Source: Thiomicrorhabdus sp. ZW0627 (GTDB taxonomy: Bacteria > Pseudomonadota > Gammaproteobacteria > Thiomicrospirales > Thiomicrospiraceae). Taken from it: DNA of 64,000 nucleotides. The stretch lies in the NCBI RefSeq assembly GCF_029767005.1, contig NZ_JARUQR010000002.1:3667-67666 (forward strand), written 5' to 3'. The position numbers and the translations under genes were made by a program. The notes below the pieces were generated by a model. That model did no database searches. It worked only from the letters and a program-made list of their open reading frames with translations, and was not told the DNA's origin. Shown here one piece after another: positions 51,442 to 58,634 of this stretch (positions are counted from its first letter, which is position 1; the number at the start of each line of letters is the position of its first letter).

Positions 51442-52398
51442 ATGTTGGGTATTAAAAATCAGGAAAGTGCACTATCTCGGTGCACTTTGAATACAAATGA
51501 TCCAGACCAGCAAGCTAATAACCTGACCAACTGGCTACAGGAATACGATCAGATGAGTGAAGGTTCTTTTTATGGAAGGGTCGATAAACTCACCAGTCGG
51601 AATCTGCATGTGTTTCGGGAATACACAAACCGCGCTTTGCATCAGCAGTGTCAGATCTGGCCGGATGCAATCTGGTTCGGGATTCCGTTCGAGCGCAGCG
51701 AGGATGTGCGCATTAACGGTCAGAGTCTTGCAAGCAATACTTTGGCAACCCGTGTCGGCAACGAGGAGTTTGAACTGGTCACGCCCGAAGACTTCAATAT
51801 CTACGGCATCGTGCTGGAAAGTTCTTTTCTCAATAACATCGCAGAGCTGCAAGGACTGGAGTTAAGGGAGCTTGATGTTTTCAAGTCGCCGGTCATTGAA
51901 CTGGAACCGCAGAGACTCGAATCTCTGAAGTACAATTTGGCCGAAGTACTTGGTGCCAACTCCAACCGAATGGCCTCGCATATCAAGGAAGACATTCTGG
52001 TTTCCAGCCTGCTACAGGCCTTTCCGGATCATCCGACCCGCAAAAAAACCTTGCCGAGCTACAAGCATCGAAAAGATGTGGTCGAACGGGTCAAAGCCTA
52101 TATTCAAACGCATCAACAGTTACCCGTGACCATGACCGAACTCTGTCAAATCGCTTACGTCAGCCGACGGACTCTGCAATACAGTTTCGAAACCATTCTG
52201 GGTTACAGCCCATTGAAGTTTCTGCGCATGACAAGACTGAATCAAGTCAGACGGGCACTCAAAAACGCACCTCAAGACAGTACCGTTATCGAGATCGCCG
52301 AAATGTGGGGCTTCACCCACGCAGGGCAGTTCAGTGCGGATTATAAGAAATTGTTCGGCGAATCGCCGTCGGAAACTTTGAGAAAATCAAATCGATAA
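51442..52398 (+). CDS. eutR: AraC-family regulator of ethanolamine genes (EutR-like)
   Basis: I chose the ATG at 51442, preceded by AGGAGG; in-frame TTG/ATG/GTG codons upstream (from 51403) lack this. The result is 318 residues. The N-terminal ~210 residues are a ligand-binding region of the EutR/FeaR-like type. The C-terminal AraC double helix-turn-helix runs from about 225: MTELCQIAYVSRRTLQYSF and the AraC signature GFTHAGQFSADYKKLFGESPSETL. It is divergent from eutB, so it probably controls eutBC-eat in response to ethanolamine and cobalamin. Confidence 0.88.
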   Translation: MLGIKNQESALSRCTLNTNDPDQQANNLTNWLQEYDQMSEGSFYGRVDKLTSRNLHVFREYTNRALHQQCQIWPDAIWFGIPFERSEDVRINGQSLASNTLATRVGNEEFELVTPEDFNIYGIVLESSFLNNIAELQGLELRELDVFKSPVIELEPQRLESLKYNLAEVLGANSNRMASHIKEDILVSSLLQAFPDHPTRKKTLPSYKHRKDVVERVKAYIQTHQQLPVTMTELCQIAYVSRRTLQYSFETILGYSPLKFLRMTRLNQVRRALKNAPQDSTVIEIAEMWGFTHAGQFSADYKKLFGESPSETLRKSNR

Positions 52399-52415
52399 AC
52401 GCCTAAATTGGCGTT
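52398..52415 (+). terminator. Small hairpin at the eutR stop
   Basis: A 6-base stem aacgcc/ggcgtt (52398-52403 with 52410-52415) begins at the last base of the stop codon. It is a weak terminator candidate without a strong T tract. Confidence 0.4.
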
Positions 52416-52430
52416 CATGTCACCGTAAAG

Positions 52431-52456
52431 AAAACCTAGTAGGCCTGCTAGGTTTT
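52431..52456. terminator. Bidirectional terminator palindrome centred on AGGCCT
   Basis: Between the convergent eutR and exonuclease genes a 9-base stem (52431-52439 aaaacctag with 52448-52456 ctaggtttt) encloses taggcctg. A/T-rich ends on both sides suit termination in both directions. The centre is a 7-base match to the CAGGCCTG repeat. Confidence 0.8.
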
Positions 52457-52473
52457 GAATTATCTTTTAACTC

Positions 52474-53355
52474 TTATCGCGCACGCACCGAGAAGCTGTC
52501 GGTGGCTTTGAGTTTGATGACGTTCGGGTTCGGGGTGTTGTGGTCGATCAGCCAGGCCAGTTCATCTTGCAGGTCGGAGTCGTCGATGACTTTCTGCCAG
52601 ACGCGTTCGCCGACGTTCCAGCGATAACCGCGGCTGCGCAGGTCGTCCTTGATGTCGAACGGTGCGCCGGTGGCTTTCAATAATGATTTGCTGACGCGAA
52701 CCGCTTTCAGCAGGAAGTGGAATGCCGGTTTTTGTGCGTCGGAGATCGGCATCGACAGCAGTTGTGTTAAGGCCTGCACATCATCTAAAGCGCGGTGGGC
52801 GCCGTAGAAGAACTGGCCGATTTTCCAGCACAGGAATTCTTGACTGCGTGAACCGACATCGGCCAGATTCAGCCAGTCGATCTGTGCCACAGAGCAGCCC
52901 CAGATTTTGTTTACGAATGTTTCACTGTAACGTTCCACTACCGGGCGGTCGAATCCGGCATTGTGCGCCACGCACAGTTGCACGTCCGCCAGTTCCTGTT
53001 CCACTTGCTGCCACGGAATGCTGTGGCCTTTGACGTCTTCCATAGTCAGTCCGGTAACCTGAGTCACTTCGGGGGTGATTTCACCTTTCGGTTCGTTGAG
53101 GAAGTTCTGCGCAGACAGCACTCGGTAGAAATGGCCTTCGGAATCGAACTCGACAATTTGATAACCCAATTCGATGATCTCGCAAACGTCGGTGTCCAAT
53201 CCGGTGGTTTCGGTATCGATGATGCAAACCTTGTGGGTGGCTGCAGCCGGATTCGGTGTGTTGAATTGGTTGGCCGGTTGCAGTTTTCGAAGTACCTGAT
53301 AGTCGTCAGACTGTTGCAGTTGTTGAACGCATTGTTCCAGATTGATTGAGTTCAT
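52474..53355 (-). CDS. DnaQ-like 3'-5' exonuclease (DEDDh)
   Basis: This 293-residue protein has an exonuclease domain at residues ~40-205. Exo I is VCIIDTETTGLD, Exo II is CVAHNAGFDRPVVE near 132 and Exo III is GAHRALDDVQAL near 187, with His before the last Asp, so the DEDDh active site is complete. The C-terminal ~85 residues (FDIKDDLRSRGYRWNVGERVWQK) resemble an added small domain seen in several DnaQ-like nucleases. It is not the Pol III epsilon subunit itself, and a repair role is likely. Confidence 0.88.
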   Translation of the reverse strand: MNSINLEQCVQQLQQSDDYQVLRKLQPANQFNTPNPAAATHKVCIIDTETTGLDTDVCEIIELGYQIVEFDSEGHFYRVLSAQNFLNEPKGEITPEVTQVTGLTMEDVKGHSIPWQQVEQELADVQLCVAHNAGFDRPVVERYSETFVNKIWGCSVAQIDWLNLADVGSRSQEFLCWKIGQFFYGAHRALDDVQALTQLLSMPISDAQKPAFHFLLKAVRVSKSLLKATGAPFDIKDDLRSRGYRWNVGERVWQKVIDDSDLQDELAWLIDHNTPNPNVIKLKATDSFSVRAR

Positions 53356-53426
53356 AAGGTTCCCGACGGAAATTGGATTAAACGATTTTTAAACAGTATA
53401 TGGCGAAGATTTTAACAGAGCGAAAA

Positions 53427-53870
53427 TCAATCGGGGCGTGAATGTCGGATTTGTCGGTTCGGCCTCAGAAAATTGAGTCGGTGTGTCTGACGAATCCAGA
53501 AACTCAGCCAGAGAAAATACAGGTGTTGCAGCCAGTTGAAATCCAGTTCGCACGAACATTCCAGACGCAGAAGTTTGCCTCTGGCGACGGCTTTGGAGAG
53601 CGTCAGGCGGATATCGTCCGGGTGGTTTTGCAATTTACGTTTCAAGGCCGGTTGCCAGTAGCGCGCGAGTTGCCGTGGCAGGTAACCGAGCAGGTAACCG
53701 TCGTCGGGTTGCGCGAAATACCAGATTTGCATGGCGTGTTTGTCGTGCGGGTTCTCCGGTTCCGGTTTGAATGTCACCGTTTGTCCGTTGAAAATCAAAC
53801 CTTGGTAAAAGGCCTCGTCAGCCGAATAGTAATAACTGCCTTTGACGGGAAAACGGTAACGGCGTTTCAT
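53427..53870 (-). CDS. HIRAN-domain protein
   Basis: This 147-residue protein has the HIRAN pattern EPENPHDKHAMQIWYF near residue 36 and DGYLLGYLPRQLARYWQPAL near 56. HIRAN domains (as in HLTF/Rad5) recognise DNA ends or single-stranded 3' ends. Stand-alone bacterial versions are uncharacterised but are probably tied to DNA repair. The ATG overlaps the upstream pseudouridine synthase stop by one base (TGATG). The C-terminus (FLWLSFWIRQTHRLNFL) is unusually aromatic and basic. Confidence 0.82.
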   Translation of the reverse strand: MKRRYRFPVKGSYYYSADEAFYQGLIFNGQTVTFKPEPENPHDKHAMQIWYFAQPDDGYLLGYLPRQLARYWQPALKRKLQNHPDDIRLTLSKAVARGKLLRLECSCELDFNWLQHLYFLWLSFWIRQTHRLNFLRPNRQIRHSRPD

Positions 53871-54769
53871 CAGCCCGGCTCGGTTTGAGTTGTGTTTATC
53901 GGAAGTAAATCGAGCTGTTCTTCGTTCAGTTCGATGTCTATTGGCTCGCCGTCGACCGGGCAGGTGAACTGCAGGCGGAATGCGGTCAGTTGCAGGTCTG
54001 GTCGTTGTTCCATATTAAGTGAGTTATCAAGGGGTTCGTCGCCATATAATCGGTCGCCGACAATCGGGAAGCCAGCTTGCGAAAGGTGTTTGCGAATTTG
54101 GTGTTTGCGTCCGCTTTCAATCGTAACTTGAACTTGCGTCAGATTTCGCTCCGGTTCGTAAGCCAGGCGCTGTACATGCGTAACCGCCGGTTTGTCGTCG
54201 ATTGGCGTTTTGTAGGTTTGGGTCTCTTGCGGAAACTCGCCGTGCACGATCGCTTGGTACTGTTTGTCTATTTGGTGTTTTTCGAACAGGCCTGTCAGGA
54301 TCTGCGCCATCTTCTTGGTGTGCGCCAGAATCTGCAAGCCAGCGGTGGCGCGATCCAGACGGTGGGTTATCCAGGCTTGTCTCGGCGACGATTCGTTTTC
54401 CGCATGATAGTTCATTTCCACCCAGCGGTAGAGTGCGGTATGGTCGGCCCACTTTGAGCCTTGTGACAGAATGCCGCGCGGTTTGAACCAGACGCTGTAC
54501 TGTTTTTTATCCAGCATCAGACGCGGGGCGGTGGCTTCTTCGTGCAACACATCGGGGTTGTAATAGAGTTCGATAAAGTCGCCCGGTTTGAGGTCTTTTT
54601 TGACGCGGCGTAAGCGGACGGGTTTCTGCTTGCCTTGCGTCAGCCATACCGCCCCTTTGCTGAAACAGGTTTTGAGTTCCGCTTTGGACAGGCCTGTGCA
54701 TTCCGCCAAAGCATCGATGGCGGTTTGTTCTGTGTCGATCGGATGTTTGAAGTGCTGGGCTGTCGGCAT
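53870..54769 (-). CDS. RluA-family pseudouridine synthase
   Basis: This enzyme isomerises uridine to pseudouridine in rRNA or tRNA. The ATG at 54769 (MPTAQHFKHPIDTE) gives 299 residues; the open frame reaches 55039 but the added part looks non-coding. An S4-like region (residues ~15-70, LSKAELKTCFSKGAVWLTQG) precedes the catalytic domain with HRLDRATAGLQIL near 150 (catalytic Asp) and GRKHQIRKHLSQAGFPIVGDRLYG near 235. The exact member (RluA, C or D type) and target cannot be assigned. Confidence 0.88.
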   Translation of the reverse strand: MPTAQHFKHPIDTEQTAIDALAECTGLSKAELKTCFSKGAVWLTQGKQKPVRLRRVKKDLKPGDFIELYYNPDVLHEEATAPRLMLDKKQYSVWFKPRGILSQGSKWADHTALYRWVEMNYHAENESSPRQAWITHRLDRATAGLQILAHTKKMAQILTGLFEKHQIDKQYQAIVHGEFPQETQTYKTPIDDKPAVTHVQRLAYEPERNLTQVQVTIESGRKHQIRKHLSQAGFPIVGDRLYGDEPLDNSLNMEQRPDLQLTAFRLQFTCPVDGEPIDIELNEEQLDLLPINTTQTEPG

Positions 54770-54948
54770 GGAATTCGGCTGTCGTCGCGTTATAAGTGCA
54801 ATGGCTTGCATTCTAAGCCACTTGAGCGGATAAAGGAACAACAGGCCGCTTTCGGGTTCGGGAGAAGCAATGAAAAGTGTGCAACAAAAAGGATGGATTA
54901 GCCGTTTCATTTTTTGTGGAGTCTCTATAATATTCATACAAGCGGCGT

Positions 54949-55809
54949 TTGGTTTCGAAGAGGGTTTTCGGAACATTCCAAGAGCCGGATTTTGGTCATG
55001 CGTGGGATTGCGATTTGTTGAATAAACTGCTGAAAACACAGCCTGTGAATAGTTTTACGGCCGGAGAGCATGAGCTGCCCGTGGTCAAAACCGCCCGTAA
55101 GAAATCGATCGCGCTCAAACACACGTCTTCGGGCATCGAACTGCACGTTCCACGTCATCTGTCCGAGCGGGCGCTGAACAAGCTGCTGCAACATCATTCA
55201 CAATGGATTGCCCGCAAGGTACAGACTTTGCAGTCCAGACCACTGGAAGGCTTCAAGGCGCAACCGGGCGAGACGGTTTTGTTTCATGGCGAAGCTTATG
55301 AACTGCAATTTTCCGAAGCGGATGTATCGGAAAACCGGGCGGTTTCTTCAAGACGCCGTAAATCGAAACTGCAATGCCGCTTGCAGGACGGTGCTTTCTA
55401 TCTGCATGGTATTGCCGAAAACGTCGATACCGAATCCGAAACGTTTCTGACTGACATCAAAGGGGCCATCCAACACTGGTTTATCGAACAGAGCCATGCT
55501 TACATCGAACCGCGAATGGAAAGCTATGCGCGGCAGATCGGCGTGCAGCCTAAAAGTGTTACCGTCAAAACCTATAAGTCGCGTTGGGGAAGCTGTTATC
55601 CCGACGGGCGTATCCAGTTCAACTGGAAGCTGATGCAGGCGCCGGAGTGGGTGGTGGATTACGTCATCGTCCACGAGTTGTGCCATCTGGTGCACGCCAA
55701 TCATTCACGCAACTTCTGGCAACTGGTGGAGCGCCATTACCCACAAACGCCGCAGGCCAAACGCTGGATCAAACAGCATGGCGGGCAATTGATTCAATTT
55801 TTGAGCTAA
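54949..55809 (+). CDS. YgjP-like metallopeptidase domain protein (DUF45, SprT-like)
   Basis: A zinc-dependent peptidase fold is indicated by VVDYVIVHELCHLVHANHS (HExxH with a third His) and YKSRWGSCYPDGRIQFNW upstream, the DUF45 signature. Related proteins occur near restriction and repair genes; a protease role on DNA-bound proteins is inferred only. The start is uncertain: the frame opens with TTG at 54949, while TTG at 55015 or GTG at 55045 would remove a non-conserved leader. The domain spans about residues 40-286. Confidence 0.82.
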   Translation: MVSKRVFGTFQEPDFGHAWDCDLLNKLLKTQPVNSFTAGEHELPVVKTARKKSIALKHTSSGIELHVPRHLSERALNKLLQHHSQWIARKVQTLQSRPLEGFKAQPGETVLFHGEAYELQFSEADVSENRAVSSRRRKSKLQCRLQDGAFYLHGIAENVDTESETFLTDIKGAIQHWFIEQSHAYIEPRMESYARQIGVQPKSVTVKTYKSRWGSCYPDGRIQFNWKLMQAPEWVVDYVIVHELCHLVHANHSRNFWQLVERHYPQTPQAKRWIKQHGGQLIQFLS

Positions 55810-55883
55810 AGAACCCCAACGTTTTGGTATGCTGAACCCCTTGTTAGAAACACATTGTTAAACCGACGATTTTGGAATTTTAT

Positions 55884-58634
55884 ATGTCCGTGATTCACCT
55901 AACCGCTAACAGCCGTTTGACCCAAACCTTGAAACAGCAGGCGCTTGCCAGTCAGACGCAGACGGTGATTGTGACGCCGCAGGTGATGACTATCGGGCAA
56001 TGGTGGCTGCAATGGGAACAGGCCTGCCTGTTACGCGGCGAGTTGGCACAAGATGATCTGTCCGGCAAGATTCTCTCCACCTTTGAGGCGCAACTTGTCT
56101 GGGAGCAGGTTCTGGAGCAGGAGATCGAACAGCGAACCGACGATCAGGGACAGCCGCTGACGTTGTTGAATCCGTCGAGTACCGCCAAACAACTCTATCA
56201 GGCCTGGTCGTTATGGATGGAGTGGTTGGACGACTCACAGCGTGACGAGGTGTTGGAACTGCACTTCCATTCCGAAGAGGTCGAACTGTTCAAAAGCGGC
56301 GTTAAACGCTATCAGGCTATCTTGGACGAACATGGCTGGCAGGATGAAGTGCAGCATCAGCGCAAACGTTTGCAATGGCTGGCGGATGGAAAGGGACGTT
56401 TGCCGCAAAGCTTTGTACTGCACGGATTTGACGAAATCACACCATTGATGAAGCGTTGGCGTTCTATCGCCGAACAGCGTGGCTGTCAGGTATTGGTTCA
56501 GGCCGATATGGAAATCGAAACGGCACCGCAAGTGTCTCTCTATACCGCCCAAGACCCTTTGGACGAAGTCCGTCAGGTAGCAAACTGGTGTGTGCAACAG
56601 TGGCTAGAACTACAGAAGACCAAGCCGGTTCACAGCATCAAGATCGGTGTGGTCGCTCCGAATCTGGCGGATTACAAAGCCGCTTTGAGCGGTGCGTTGG
56701 ACGAACAGCTCGCTTTGGCGCAACAGCAGTGGCTGCATTTGCAGAGCGCCAAAACCCATACTCTCTATAACTTGTCTCTCGGTGTTTCACTGCGTGAAGT
56801 GCCTTTGGTGAAGAATGCGCTTCAGACCCTCAAATTGTTTTTACAGCCTAGACGCACCTGCGCTTATAGTGAGTGGAGCGAATGGCTGATTTCTCCTTAT
56901 ACCGCCGAAAATGCCTTGCAGAGACAGCAGTCCGATGCAAGTTTACGACGAATGCAATGGACCAGTTTTAAGTGGCCGTCGCTATTGGCGGCGGAAGCGG
57001 GTGATAAACTGCCGAAAGGCCTGAAAAAGCGTCTGCAGCAATGGCAAAAGAAAATTGAAAGCGAATCGACCGCGTCGCTTTCCGTTGCCGAATTCGTCGA
57101 TCTGGCGGAAGCTTGTCTTCAGACACTCGGCTGGGCGAGCTTCCGTGAACTCAACAGTGACGAATACCAGCAGAAGCAGGCGTTTGGCGATGTGCTTGCC
57201 CGTTTCCGCAGCCTGACGGCCACGCAAGGTAAGCAGTCTTTGAGCGAATGGTTGTCCGTATTGAACCGCTATGTTGGCGAAACCTTGCACCAGTCGCAAA
57301 GCCGTGGACTACAGCCGATCCAGATTATGGGAATGCTCGAAGCGGGTGGACAGCAGTTCGACGCGCTTTGGGTCATGGGACTGACCGACGAAGCGTGGCC
57401 AAGAATGCCGAACCCGAATCCATTCCTGCCGGTGGCCCTGCAGCGTACCTACAAACTGCCGCGCTGCGACGCTCAGCGCGAACTCGAATATGCCCGTCAG
57501 GTCACAAAACGTCTTTATGCCGCCGCACCGGTTCAGGTGTGGAGTTACGCCCATTATCTGGGCGAAGCCGAGCTATTAAACAGTCCTTTATTGGAGTCCG
57601 ATCTTTTTGAACAGGCCTGTTCATTTACTCGTGCGGATTACCGGACCTTGGCGAGCGTGAATTTCGACCAGCGCAGCGATTTGGTCTGGGAGTTGGATAA
57701 CCGAGGACCGGAAATTCCAGAGGGCACTCATGCACCGGGCGGAACCGGAATTCTTCAGGCGCAGAGCAAGTGTCCGTTGATGGCGTTCATGGATTTCCGT
57801 CTGGGGGCGCGCAACGATTTACAAGAGGTCGAAGACGGCCTGCAAAGCACCAATCAGGGAACCTTGATTCATGAGGTGCTGGAACATTTCTGGCAGGAGA
57901 CCAAGACGCAGGCCAATCTGTTCACCTTGAGCGACGAAGAAATCCAACAGCGTCTGATCGACCTGATCCAAACCAGTTTTGATGGTTTGAAAAACGCCTT
58001 CGACGAACATTATCTGGCGTTAGAGCAGGCACGCATTTTGGAACTGCTGTTGCAGTGGATGGACGTGGAAAAACAGCGTCCGTCGTTTGCGGTTGAAGAG
58101 ACCGAACGCGAGACCCTGATTAAATTGGCCGGCATTGAATTCAGAGTCATCATTGACCGCATCGACACAGTCAGCGGCGAGAAAGTGATTTTGGATTACA
58201 AGACCGGTAAGGCCAGCATCAACGACCTGTTGGTGTCGCCGGTCAAGGCACCGCAGTTGGCGGTGTATCTGCACACCTTGGAAGATTCGGTGGCCGGAAT
58301 CGGTTATGCGTTGCTGCATTCCGATGACGGCGTCAGCCTGAATGCACTGGCGGCGGAAGACGAGGTTCTGAGCGGCGGGCGTTCGGTGAAAGTGTTCGCG
58401 AAAATGGCCGAGAAAGAGGGCAGCGATTTTTATGAGGTGCAGTGGCCGGATTTTCTGGAGAGTCTGAAGCAGGAGGTATTGGACTTGGCGCATTCGATTC
58501 AACAGGGCGTGGCGGATATGCGTTTCGATAAACCGGCGGATATCGCCTATGCTGCGAGCTTGTTGGCGTTGAGATTGCCGGAAGTGGAGATGCAGTTGGC
58601 GCAGGCCGGAATCAGAGCGGAGGAGATCGAATGA
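55884..58634 (+). CDS. AddB-like helicase/nuclease subunit (probable DNA repair protein)
   Basis: The ATG at 55884 gives 916 residues. The protein has a UvrD-like, largely degenerate helicase part; no Walker A is visible in the N-terminus (TANSRLTQTLKQQ instead). A C-terminal PD-(D/E)XK nuclease has GTLIHEVLEHFW near residue 665, Asp in VIIDRIDTV and the catalytic ILDYKTGK near 770. One Cys precedes the nuclease (SKCPLM), but the C-terminal cysteines needed for the iron-sulfur cluster of classical AddB are absent. It overlaps the AddA-like gene by 4 bases (ATGA), so the pair probably forms one double-strand-break end-processing complex. Confidence 0.88.
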   Translation: MSVIHLTANSRLTQTLKQQALASQTQTVIVTPQVMTIGQWWLQWEQACLLRGELAQDDLSGKILSTFEAQLVWEQVLEQEIEQRTDDQGQPLTLLNPSSTAKQLYQAWSLWMEWLDDSQRDEVLELHFHSEEVELFKSGVKRYQAILDEHGWQDEVQHQRKRLQWLADGKGRLPQSFVLHGFDEITPLMKRWRSIAEQRGCQVLVQADMEIETAPQVSLYTAQDPLDEVRQVANWCVQQWLELQKTKPVHSIKIGVVAPNLADYKAALSGALDEQLALAQQQWLHLQSAKTHTLYNLSLGVSLREVPLVKNALQTLKLFLQPRRTCAYSEWSEWLISPYTAENALQRQQSDASLRRMQWTSFKWPSLLAAEAGDKLPKGLKKRLQQWQKKIESESTASLSVAEFVDLAEACLQTLGWASFRELNSDEYQQKQAFGDVLARFRSLTATQGKQSLSEWLSVLNRYVGETLHQSQSRGLQPIQIMGMLEAGGQQFDALWVMGLTDEAWPRMPNPNPFLPVALQRTYKLPRCDAQRELEYARQVTKRLYAAAPVQVWSYAHYLGEAELLNSPLLESDLFEQACSFTRADYRTLASVNFDQRSDLVWELDNRGPEIPEGTHAPGGTGILQAQSKCPLMAFMDFRLGARNDLQEVEDGLQSTNQGTLIHEVLEHFWQETKTQANLFTLSDEEIQQRLIDLIQTSFDGLKNAFDEHYLALEQARILELLLQWMDVEKQRPSFAVEETERETLIKLAGIEFRVIIDRIDTVSGEKVILDYKTGKASINDLLVSPVKAPQLAVYLHTLEDSVAGIGYALLHSDDGVSLNALAAEDEVLSGGRSVKVFAKMAEKEGSDFYEVQWPDFLESLKQEVLDLAHSIQQGVADMRFDKPADIAYAASLLALRLPEVEMQLAQAGIRAEEIE

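Noticed and set aside
54770-55039. N-terminal extension of the RluA-type synthase
   Set aside because: The 90 extra residues show no domain, overlap the divergent metalloprotease leader and follow no ribosome site.
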